Positions 1-10,012 of a stretch of 64,000 nucleotides of DNA are shown piece by piece. The notes below the pieces were generated by a model. It was not told where the DNA came from. It did not search any database and was given only the letters and a program-made list of their open reading frames with translations. Positions within the stretch are counted from its first letter, which is position 1. The number at the start of each line of letters is the position of its first letter. The position numbers were made by a program, and so were the translations under genes. This stretch comes from Neurospora intermedia (Eukaryota > Ascomycota > Sordariomycetes > Sordariales > Sordariaceae), in contig BTPP01000002.1 of NCBI GenBank assembly GCA_037102815.1, positions 6,014,001 through 6,078,000 on the forward strand. Reading direction: 5' to 3'.

Positions 1-356
1 CGGCTGTAGCCGATGGGAACCTTTGTGCTGTTGTTCACTCGTGGGTTTCGGCGGAGGGCAATCGAGAGCCTATCGATTTGGGAGTTGTCGATTACCTTCT
101 TTGTCCGGCTGTTCTGTAAGTGATAACTGATTGGGAATGGGGGCATGTCAACGAGTGTCGAAAAGGTATAAGTATCGGTGTTGGGATCAACCAAGATTGT
201 TCGATTCCTGTCATCAGCATCAGCAGGAACGCCAGCAGCAAACACTTATCAAAACAGCAAGACTTTGAAACCAGCAATAGCTCAAGCCACATCCGCTTCC
301 ACCAACCAACCAACCGTTCGGGTACATCTCCCGAACTACCAACCGTACGTATCACC
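1..356. other. Upstream region of the RING-like gene
   Basis: No gene is recognised. The reading frame of the RING-like gene stays open upstream to about 120, but without an ATG before 357. A good splice-donor-like GTAAGT lies near 116, so an upstream exon or a 5'UTR intron is possible; the window edge prevents a decision. Confidence 0.4.
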
Positions 357-1251
357 ATGTGTTTCATCACCACTTCCACCATGCGCACCAAGCGCACCTT
401 TTCCTCCATCTCGGACGAAGAGTCTACTTACCAGGCAGCTCCCAAGCGCATCTGCCTTCCCGTCCACAAAGTCACCCACGTCGGTCCTCTGGACCTCAAC
501 TCCCCACCCAAGTTTGCACCCATGCGCCCTCTTCCCTCCATCTGGCCATGGAACTTGGACACTGACCTCGACGCAGACGCACCCCTCCCGCCTCCGCTCT
601 CCGTCGCGTCCCGCATCCCGGCCTTCCACACCCACGGCTCTTCCCACTGCGGCAACCATGCCCACGAGCACTCCTTCCCGTCAGGCAAGAAGACCAACAA
701 GAACAAAAGAGTAGGTACACTCTGCTCCTTCTGCTATGGTCCCTACAAACAGGGTGATCTCCACCAACTTCCCTGCGGACACTTTACTTGTTTGTCGTGT
801 CTCGAGGAGAGGGTGAGACAGATCCCGACGTTGATGGTTGCTAACACTGGGCTGATTAACCAGACCATTGCCAAGATGCGCGACATCATGAATTATCTCG
901 GTACCATGACTGAGACTGACGGTCTGGCTTCGACTGTGAAGCAGTACTGGGTCGATGAGTTTGGCGTCCTTCGCCAAGAGCTGGCGATCCTGACCAATAT
1001 GTCGTGCTCCTATTGTCAGGTGCATATCCAGCCGTCCCGGTTTATGACTTGTTTGTGATGCGCAGCCGGAGAATAGGAGGGCGTGTGGATGGCCGGATTG
1101 TAGGGTGTATGTGCCCAGTTGGTGTCACTATCTCTTTATTGGGAAGAAGGAGGTGAGTAAGGCGGTGGATGCGGAGGGGAGGAGGTGGTGGTGTCCGAGT
1201 TGCAAGGGCAATTGCTTCGAGACGGAGGAGGGGTTGAACCCGGGGAGGTAG
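357..1251 (+). CDS. RING/zinc-binding-like protein, reading frame broken or spliced near 1020-1065
   Basis: Function is not known; the cysteine pattern suggests a RING-type zinc-binding protein and perhaps a ubiquitin ligase. The start is the first in-frame ATG (357). The N-terminal part is Ser/Pro-rich and low complexity. A zinc ligand set begins CSFCYG and continues CGHFTCLSC, and a second CSYC pair lies near residue 220. The frame then stops at 1056-1058. The next frame carries an evident continuation with CGWPDC, a CHYLF stretch and WWCPSC, ending at TAG 1249-1251. Two readings join the parts: a 46-nt intron 1020-1065 (GTGCAT...GCAG, branch-like TATGAC), giving about 282 residues, or a one-base insertion in the TGTTTG stretch near 1050-1056. 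The donor is weak and the intron very short, so both stay open. Confidence 0.5.
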
Positions 1252-2459
1252 ATTGTCGAGGAGGGTTTGGGGTGTAAGAGTACGAGGAGGATGGTCAAGG
1301 GTTTGTTTGCTTGGGAATGGCGGCGTTAGGAGGTTGGCTTTGTTTGACTTTTTGGACAGTTCCCAAGGACGTCGTGATTGTTAGTTGATTCTGCAGCAAA
1401 TTGACATAAAATGGAAGATACATGTCCAGACAGGTTTGATCTTGATGTTCGTACTCAACGTGCTTAATTCCCTGAAACAACGTCAGCGTGGTGTGACCAG
1501 GATGTAGTTGTATCTGTGACGCTAGGAAACCAGGGCTGATTTTGCTAGTGACATAACAACTGATATTCAAGCGACGTTGGCTTCGTGTTCCCCGCCTTGG
1601 ATCTCTCTCAGGAAGACGTCGGGGGGTGGCCCAATCTACGGCTCGTCGGCGGCAGGGTAGCTATCGGAGCTTGAGCGTTCGAGGACGGAGTGGCTGTCGA
1701 GCTGAAGAGAAGGTGTAGGAGAAGGACGGTGGACATTTCTTTTGTTCGCGAATGGAGGCGTTGGAGGTTTGCTTGGTACGATTGCATATGTATTTTCTGG
1801 AGTTGTTCACCTGGTCAGTTACCTCTACCTCTAGACAATGCAGTAATTCGATTATTCGAAGAACTTGGAAGGTATACACGCTGACGTGTCTGATTTCTGT
1901 GTGATCGACAAAGGCTATCGACGTGGTTGATGCCAATGTGAACAAGATGTGATTGTATCTAGATCGGTCCAGATCGACTGCTGTTTCTGTTAGCTGCATA
2001 ACGCAGGTCCTGGGATCTGTCAAGTTGCGTCCCTCTCCAGGCGGAAGTGCATTCTGGTCATGATAACCTAGCGGGCGCTCGAAGCAGAATGGCAATAAAG
2101 ACCGAATGTCTGGCACAATTCGAAAAGACCGGTTGGCACAGTGGAAGGCGTGATGTCCTGTGGGAAAAAACTGGAAATTGAAGCAAACAGAACGGGAAAA
2201 GAAAGCGGAACAAAGGGCACTGGAAAACACGGCCCGAACACCACTGCATCCCGTCTCACATCATGCGGGCTTCGTTGTTTCGTTCTTTCCTTCCTCCAAC
2301 CTCCATTGACCGGAAAATCCTCTTGTCAACTGGGCTCAATTCTTTTTCCGCACACTTTCATTTCCCTCGAATGCATGCAAATAGACCAATGCAGAACAAG
2401 TAAATTCAATTCTATGCAATGCCCAGGCCTGCTTTCTAATCATCCTCCATTACCGTCGC
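1252..2459. other. Intergenic region
   Basis: About 1.2 kb between the RING-like gene and the 3' end of the P450 fusion gene. I see no supported gene; the open frames here, including one on the minus strand at 1661-2230, show no recognisable domain. It probably holds the 3'UTRs of both neighbours. Confidence 0.5.
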
Positions 2460-5400
2460 TCAGTCAAACACATCAGTGGCATACCTCTCATTCCGGATCC
2501 CCTCAAACCACTTCAACGCCCTCTCCTCACTGACCTCGACCTCCTCCACCGTCATTCCCTTCAGCTTCAGCCCCTCCAATATCCCCTCAGGCAAACTGTC
2601 CAGCTCGCCCTTCTCCCTTGCCTCTACAATCATTTTCTGCCTCTCCAACGCAATCCTGACCACCACCTTCTTCACACTCTCCCCGACCTCCCTGCTGCCA
2701 CAGACATACACCTTGGCCCCCCGATCCCACAATCCTGTCACTTCCTCGCGATCCTCCCAGAGGCGATCGCCAACGTACTTGCACCCCTTTGTCTCTTCGC
2801 TCTCCGGGTGCCGACTGAACGCCCTCCGGACCGACACGGCGCCGATGGACTCCCACTTGTCGAACTCGTCACGGTACAAGTCGTCCTGCTCCGGATGGCG
2901 ACACCCGTAAAACAGCATGGCGGGCGCCAGACTCCGACCCGCAGCGATCTGCGCCGCGCGTTCTTGCACGAAGCCCCTAAACGGCGCCAAGCCCGAACCA
3001 GCAGCAATCATGATCAGGGGAGTCTTGTCGGCGTCTACCGGCAGGTGGAAGGCCTTGTGTGAGGGGCGGATAGACACATTCAACTTGTCGCCTGCCTCCA
3101 AGCTGGCCAAGTAACTGGTCGCCACACCGACGTGTTTCTTCTCAGGGTTGGACAAGGAAGGGCTTTCGAGAAGGGAGTAGGTCAGGGTAACGTGGGACGG
3201 GTTCCAGAGCGGAGAGGAGGAGATGGAGTACTGCCTCACACGCATGGGCGGCAACAAAGAGAGGAAGGAGGAGAAGGGCAGCGGGATGGACGGGAACTGC
3301 TCGAGCAGGTCGAGGATGGAGACGCGGCGCGAGGTGATCTTTTCGGTGTACTCGGGTCCCGCCAATTGGCGCAGTGTGGCCTTGGTCTCGGCGTTGTCGG
3401 CGGCTTCGGCGAGAGCGAGAATGTTCTTCTTGGTGGCCGGCTGGGAGAGCTCGACATAGGCGCCTAGAACGTCGTGTACCGGCACGGGCACGCCGGTGGG
3501 CAAGATGGTGGTCTGCCGAGACGCCTCAATGGTGATGTTGGTGTCCCACGCCAGCTGGAAGCGGCGCATGACGCGGTTGACTGTCTCCTTGGGGTTGATG
3601 GGCAGGACGGCAAGGTAATCGCCGGAGCGGTAGGCGCCCGAGTCGCTGGAGAGCTGGACCTCGATGTGGCGCTTAGGAGGAGCACCCGGGGCGGTGATGG
3701 TCTTGGCGTCAACGACCACAGCCTCCTGGACGTCTTGCCTCAAGGTGGAAGAGCGAGGCTTGGAAAAGTTGACGGTAAGGCCGGATTGAAGCAAAGCCTC
3801 GTTGTCATCTTCCTTCTTGCTAACTTCGTACTTCTCTTCCATGGCAGGCCAGAACACCTCGTCTTCCCACTGCTCGAACTCGGTAAACATCTCGCCCTTG
3901 CCGGCGTCGGCGAGACCCAAAGAGCAAATACGATCACCGCCGCGCTCGGACACGGTATTGTCGACCAGCTTGGGAATGCGATGGAAGGTCTGCGCCCAGT
4001 CGTGATGACCGCAGCCAAAGACAGCGTACTGGACACCCTCGAGCTCGCTTCCAGTCAAGCTCTCGAGCCAGCCAACGAACAAGGCCGCATTGTCAGGGGG
4101 TTGGCCCTCGTACGAGGCAGTGATGAAGACCACGGGCCTGTCCTTGGGCAGGTTCTGGTTGGCCGCATCCAAACAGTCGATAATCGTCGCCGTGAACCCG
4201 TGCGCCTCGGCATCGGAAGCAAGGCGCTGAGCAAAGGTCTCGCAAGTACCCGTGTTGGAGCCGTAGTAGATGCTGATAGGCTTGCCCTCTCCGCTCTTCT
4301 TGGGCTGTCCCGACACGGGTCCCTGGGCAGTAGGCTTGGGAGCGACAAGCTCGCCCTTCAGACGGCGCTCCAGGTCCAGAGCAGACATGCCGTCGCGGAG
4401 CATGGCGCGCATGTAGAAGCCCTTGGGCTTGGTGGTCAAGGTCTGCTTGTACTGCAGCGTATAGTTGGGATCCTCAGGCATAAAGTTGAAGTTCTGCAGG
4501 CAAACCGCCATGACCAGCAACGCCTCCTGCCACGCAAACGGACGACCGATGCAGGCGCGCATGCCGTTGCCAAACGGCTTCCAGCAGTCGGGGAACTCCT
4601 TGTTCAAGCGCTCAAAGTTCCCGTCCAGCATGCGCTCGGGGTCAAAGTCGTTGGCGGTATCACCATAGACGGCCGGGTCGAGGTGAGACTTGGCAAAGAG
4701 CAGGGCAAAAGGCTGGCCCTTGGAAACCTCGTACTTGCCGCCAATGACGGTGTCCTCCTTGGACTCGACGCCGATGACAGGAATGGTGGGGCAGAGACGG
4801 AGAGTCTCGCGCAGGACGGCGGCGATGTAGTGTAGCTTGTTCATGTGCTCGAGCTTGATGGGGCCCTTGCCGCACACGTCGTCGACCTCCTTCTGGGCCT
4901 TGCGGTAGGTCTCGGGGTTCTTGAGCAGCTGGACAAAGGCAAAGCTCAGCAGACCCGACGTGGTTTCGTGGCCCGCGATCAAAAAGGTGATGAGGTTGTC
5001 GATGATGCTGTCGTCGCTGAGCTTCCCACCCGTCTTGGGGTCGACGCCGTCCAACATGGCCGTCAACAAATCCTTGCGCTCGGAAGGGTGCTCCTTTCTG
5101 GACTTGAGGACGCCCTCGGCGGTTTCACGGAGGACCCGGATGTCGTCGTAGAACTTGCGGTCGACCTTGCTGTACATGAAGGCCGGAAGCGCCGGGCGTC
5201 GGGAGCGGTTGCCGGACTCGACGAGGAAGCTGGCCATGGCATCGATAAAGGGGTGCATGTCGTCGTGGTAGTACGAGTTGAAGCGGTAGTCCATGGAGCA
5301 TAGGGCGATGGTGTCGAGGGTCAGGCGGGTAAAGTCGTCGGTCACCTTGATGGACTGGTTGGGGCCGTGGCGGGCCCACTTGAGGGCGAGCTGGCTGGCA

Positions 5401-5891
5401 ATCTCGTGCATCTCGGGGAACATGTTCTGGATGGCCATGGGACCAAAGGCGGGCATGAGGATTCGGTGGGCGATGCCCCAGTTGGGCTCGTCATTGCGGG
5501 CGGTGAAGAGGCCATCGTGGATGCCGTGTCGGATTTCGTGGAGGGCGGAATTGACCGTCTTTTGGAATCGCTTTTCGTCGCAGAGCTCGTGGACGAGAGC
5601 TTGGTTGGTCTGTTGACGGTTAGCCGTGTGTGTCGGGGTCAGGTATGGTGAGGAGACGTACCACAAAGACGGTATTTCTGCCGGGGAAGTTGAGACGGAA
5701 GATTTCGCCTGTCAATGTTAGCAAGGGAGTTTCGCATGAGCTTGATGCATCTTGTACTCACCATACTCATCGGCAAAGTTGAGCATGGACCCAAGTGGGA
5801 ACTCGGCGTCAATGTCAAAAGAGTTGCCCACCAGGGGCAGCCCGGGGGGTCCGGGGATGGGGACTGTTTGTGGTGTTTCGTCTGGAGACAT
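2460..5891 (-). CDS. CYP505-type P450:NADPH-P450 reductase fusion (fatty-acid hydroxylase)
   Basis: Self-sufficient cytochrome P450 of the CYP505/P450foxy type, related to bacterial BM3; the family performs subterminal hydroxylation of fatty acids using NADPH. The ATG at 5891 is followed by the usual N-terminal PIPGPPGLPLVGN. Exons: 5762-5891, 5662-5708 (only 47 nt) and 2460-5609, joined through GTGAGT...CAG and GTACGT...CAG introns, giving about 1108 residues, normal for the family. Domains in order: P450 (I-helix AGHETTSG near 270; haem loop FGNGMRACIG with Cys 412), flavodoxin/FMN domain (SNTGTCETFA near 500), FAD domain (RQYSISSS near 850) and NADPH-binding domain (AAGSGLAPFRGF near 925). 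There is no signal peptide or membrane anchor, so it is expected to be soluble. It is divergent from the acyltransferase gene starting at 7845. Identification is firm; the substrate is inferred from the family. Confidence 0.95.
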
Positions 5892-7844
5892 GATGTGTAT
5901 GATGTTTCACACGCCTGGTGCGAAGGAATAAGTACAATTAGGATTTACGAGAGTGGTCGTTCTGGTTGAAGAGTGAAACAAGGGTCGGAGTGTTGTACAG
6001 CCTCGGTGAAACAGAAAAGAGGCTACCAAGTACAAGCTGTAAGTGGGTGAGTGGTGGTATAGAGGGGATAGTCGGATACTGACTTGTCTTTCAGATGGTG
6101 GGATGGATCACCGTCTTTATACGAACATCACTGAACACCATCCAGGCAGATCGGGACGATGGGAAACGCATTACGACAGGTCGAACGATCCTTGTCGGTC
6201 TGGCACCCCCCACTTTATGATGGGTGTCAAGAAAAGACTGGTTTCGTTGCGTATCATTGCAGCGGGACTGGCGTTGGATGACTTGCCGTCCCCGATCCTC
6301 CAATGCCTCGGTTGTCCCCGAAGAACTTGTCTGTCCATGGCGCGGTCATTGTGCGCATTGTCCAAGGCCCGACCGACATGTTTCGATCGGAGAATTCACT
6401 TTGTTGGGTTAGGTTTGGGACCCTGTTTTTTTTTAGGTGAAGCCATTCCCGTCGGGTGTCCAGGGGTAAAATCAAGGATTAGGGGTCCATGGGCTGACGC
6501 TAAGATAAGAAGCTATCAACAACCTCGGTACAAAATTGGGTCTCGACTTGGTTCAATTGGCGGCGGTTCCAGCGGTATGTATGTTTCTCTCCAATTCTCA
6601 GCTACATATGCCTTCACCCCACCTACCCTAAAGCATGCGCGACGGGGAGACCGTTATTGTTCTATGCCTCTACAGGGATAGCCTCGACGGCAAAGGCGGG
6701 ACTGTCACCAAGTGTCTGAAGATAGTTCGCGGCTTTTTGTGAGAGATCAGCTACAGACCAGCCGTCATTGGTTGCGGGAGTTGAGAGACAGATGCGCTGA
6801 AACAACGGGCAGTGTTCCCGCAGCGCGTCCCTGTAGGGCCTGGCAATTCTGGGCGCTGCATGGATTCATCGTGGAACACGACGCACATCAAGAAGACCAC
6901 AAGGGAAACGGCCAAAAGTCCGGTCGGTTGTGGTTGCGGTCGGTGTAAGAGAACAAGACAACTGGATCCGGCTACGTTGGAGCGTCTATCTCTCCATCTC
7001 GAATGACATGGTTTGCGCGATTGATCATCTCTTGACGACATGCACTGCCTGTTGCTGTGTTATGCTTTTGGTTTATGGTGTTGTCAGTCGCTTACTCCGT
7101 GACCTCGGTTGGTTAACCAAGATGACGAATACGGCGGTGTCTGTTGTTGGTTACCGACGTCCTTGTGTCATTCATTGCGTGTGTTTGTGGCGACAGGTCA
7201 CCAACTTCAAACCCGGGACGGAGTTCTGAATCGCCCTTGTCAACCGACCGGACTTCTTGCTCACTTTCCGCCGCCGCCGGTGTTCATTTCAGCCGACATC
7301 CGACGACACCTTGATGGCTCCGTGTTTTTTAGGCAACGATAACGGTCTCGATTACAGTACCCTGCCAAGACCTTAGCGCTGATCGTGTTCCTGACCGCTG
7401 CGATCATGTCTCACTTTAAGCCCTAACCCCAAGCCACTTGTCCTCCCCCCCCCTTTAGCTGCTTTGATGCCATCACCATTCATTCAGCTCGAGGACAATG
7501 AAGGGAAGCACTCGACGTTATGCGGTTGTCCATTTCCGGTTGTATACGGTTACACGAAAGCGTCTCAACAAAGCGCCCCGAATCGTTTGAGCCTTGTTTG
7601 CGCCCACCCCTTTCATTTCAATCAACACCTCAAAAAGCTCACCGTCCTCTCGTCCAAACTGTGCCCATTCTTTCACCGACCAAGTTGGACACATATTCAC
7701 AACTGTCAACGCAGATCTTCAATGACCAGACCATCGTGTCACTGGAATCATGGTGCCGGAATCCCATAAAGCCTCCCCAAGAGGCGTCCTTGGAAGCATA
7801 TCACCCCCAAAAGGAATAACAATCGACAGTCAAAGAACACCAAA
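5892..7844. other. Long divergent intergenic region
   Basis: About 1.95 kb between the start codons of the P450 fusion (minus) and the first acyltransferase (plus), so it must contain both promoters. Open frames such as 6043-6681 show no domain. Pyrimidine-rich stretches lie upstream of 7845, as is common in fungal promoters. No defined regulatory site is claimed. Confidence 0.5.
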
Positions 7845-9467
7845 ATGACCAGTCCTGACCACATTCAACCGCTCTCGACCTGGGACAATGTCGCTCCTCG
7901 CACATATACCGGTCGAGTGATTTGCTTTCCCTTTGATGACCATGCTCGCAAGAATCAGTCCGAGAGTGCCCAAACTCTCTTTGACTGTCTACGGAGCAAT
8001 CTCGATGTCCTCGGTAAAGAGAGGCCTGACTTTGCCGGGAAACTCCAGCTCGGGGCGAACTTGACACCCAAGCACAAAGACGGGAACATCTATCTTCTCA
8101 CGTCCTCCAGCTTTCGCATCAATCTGAGGGCCAAATACCCCAAGGAGCTCGAGTCCATGTACGGACAAGTCACTGCTCAGAACGGTGCAAAGGCAAAAGG
8201 GATCAAGTTCGATAAGAAGTTTATCGACTACGACACCTTGAAGCGTTCCGGGTTCCCTGTGAAACCCTTCATCAATGAGGACTTGACCACCGACCTGATG
8301 CTTGGCGCCGGAAAGCCCCCCATTCCGGTTGTGGAGGTCGAGGTTGTCTTTCTCAACGGCGGCTTCTTCTTCAACCTGCTCATCCACCACTCCTATTTCG
8401 ATGGCAAGGCATATCACAAGTTCCTAGAATGCTTCGCCGCCTGTACTCGCGGAGATAAGCTTCCAAACTATTCGACCAATCCTATGATCAAGCTTCCCTA
8501 CGAGCAGAACCAGTCCCTCGCTCAACAGAAATTCGAGGACATCCTCCCCCTATGTCCCGAGTTCCAGACCTGGCCAAACCACGACCTCAAAGGTCCAACG
8601 CAGCCCATCACGTCCGAAATCCCCAATAGCGAGAGACCCAAGTCCTTCAACAACGACAGCAAGATCTTCCTCTTTAGCTTTTCCAAGCTTAAAACTCTTA
8701 GTGTTGAGCTCGCCCAGCTCCTCCCCAGCACCGCCCCGCCATCCGCCTACACAACGCTCTGTGCTCTCCTCTGGGCACACACCTTCGTCGCCCGCGAAGT
8801 CTTCTTCAAGAACTCTTCCGACCCCAGCGAACGTGCCATCCACACCCACTTCGCCTCCCACCCTCCCTTTTTCTCTACTCCCGTCGACTGGTCCAGCACA
8901 CGGCTTCTCCAAAAGTATCCCTCCCTTTCCCCCGTCACCGCCCAAGCCTACTTTGGCAACACCATCACCTGGGCCATCACCACTCTCCCCGATACCTCTT
9001 TGCTCTACGACATCGCTTCAGGGAACAAGACCTCCCTCGCCCGTGTCGCTAGCGCAATCAGTCTTTCCATCTCCCGCGTCGACCCCTCCTTTCTTTATAC
9101 GCGCGAAGCTCTGCTCGACAAAGTCCCTGATATGCGATTGCTCGGTCTGCCGTGGGATAGCCGGATGCCAGCCGAGTGGGGGATGAATAGCTGGGCGGAT
9201 TTTGGTGCTGATATCGAGTGGTCGTTACCTGGTGTTGCGAGGACTCTAGGGGTGGAAAAGGGTTGGACGCTGGCGGACGCGCAAAGACGGGTGCAGAAGG
9301 AGGTGGGAGGGTCGGGAGGGCTGTTATTGCCGGCACAGCGAGCAAGGCCAGAGAGTTGGGAATGTCAGGTTAGTTTGCCGGAAGGGGCGATGAGGGTGTT
9401 GGAGGGGGATGAGGTTTTTAAACAGTATTGGGATGGCGTGGTTGGTGATGAGGCGGTGTTTGAGTGA
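7845..9467 (+). CDS. TRI101-like/BAHD-fold acyltransferase, copy 1
   Basis: Single-exon gene for a 540-residue acyl-CoA-dependent acyltransferase of the fungal transferase family that includes trichothecene 3-O-acetyltransferase; such enzymes acylate hydroxyl or amine groups of small molecules. The catalytic HxxxD motif is seen as HHSYFDG (His 182, Asp 186), and the second family motif, related to DFGWG, appears as SWADFGADIEW near residue 445. The N-terminal PLSTWDNVAPRTYT opening is shared with the next gene. There is no signal peptide or membrane segment, so it is probably cytosolic. The same-strand paralogue begins 545 bp downstream, and a P450 fusion is divergent upstream. The acceptor is unknown; the trichothecene link is only family resemblance. 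Confidence 0.85.
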   Translation: MTSPDHIQPLSTWDNVAPRTYTGRVICFPFDDHARKNQSESAQTLFDCLRSNLDVLGKERPDFAGKLQLGANLTPKHKDGNIYLLTSSSFRINLRAKYPKELESMYGQVTAQNGAKAKGIKFDKKFIDYDTLKRSGFPVKPFINEDLTTDLMLGAGKPPIPVVEVEVVFLNGGFFFNLLIHHSYFDGKAYHKFLECFAACTRGDKLPNYSTNPMIKLPYEQNQSLAQQKFEDILPLCPEFQTWPNHDLKGPTQPITSEIPNSERPKSFNNDSKIFLFSFSKLKTLSVELAQLLPSTAPPSAYTTLCALLWAHTFVAREVFFKNSSDPSERAIHTHFASHPPFFSTPVDWSSTRLLQKYPSLSPVTAQAYFGNTITWAITTLPDTSLLYDIASGNKTSLARVASAISLSISRVDPSFLYTREALLDKVPDMRLLGLPWDSRMPAEWGMNSWADFGADIEWSLPGVARTLGVEKGWTLADAQRRVQKEVGGSGGLLLPAQRARPESWECQVSLPEGAMRVLEGDEVFKQYWDGVVGDEAVFE

Positions 9468-10012
9468 TGGGAATTTTTATCGATTTTTGAGCAGTTTGCG
9501 GTGTTATCATGAAAAGAGTCAACAGAGGTATCAAGCACTGATGCCATGGAATGTAGAGGGAAGGAGTATCCGTATGGGAATGAAAGGCGCAATGTCGGAA
9601 GGCGTTCATGGGGATATGCCCAGCTATAGAAATGCGTTTCGGTGTTCAAATAGGCGTATAGGGAGGAAATTCACGGATTAGGTTTATAGATAGCGTGGTA
9701 TGAGAATAAAGAACAACAATTGTCTACAATGACCCTCTTGTCGTCCACTCACCCAAAACTCACAAAATGGTCATTGAGCCACCAACAGCGAAGCACCCAT
9801 TCACCCACCTGCTCTGTCCGGACCAACGTTCTTTCCACCTGGAACCAACCTTTGTTCAACCTTGACATGACCTGAACAGCCAACCCGTTCACTGCCCTTT
9901 CCAACCCAATATTTAAACCGTTTCCCCCGGGAAAATCACAACACGATCCCTTTCTCGCATCATCCTCGAGATTCCCTGCAACAACCACAAGCAAACGCCC
10001 AAATCATCAGTC
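9468..10012. other. Spacer between the tandem acyltransferases
   Basis: About 545 bp with no gene seen. It should contain the 3' end of copy 1 and the promoter of copy 2; a TATA-like AATATTTAAA lies near 9908, about 100 bp upstream of the copy 2 start. Confidence 0.45.

Noticed and set aside
3474-4835. 453-codon open frame on the plus strand
   Set aside because: Lies antisense inside the P450 fusion coding exon; it is a product of strong GC codon bias, and its sequence has no domain.
6043-6681. 212-codon open frame in the P450/acyltransferase gap
   Set aside because: No domain and irregular composition; more likely promoter or UTR sequence.
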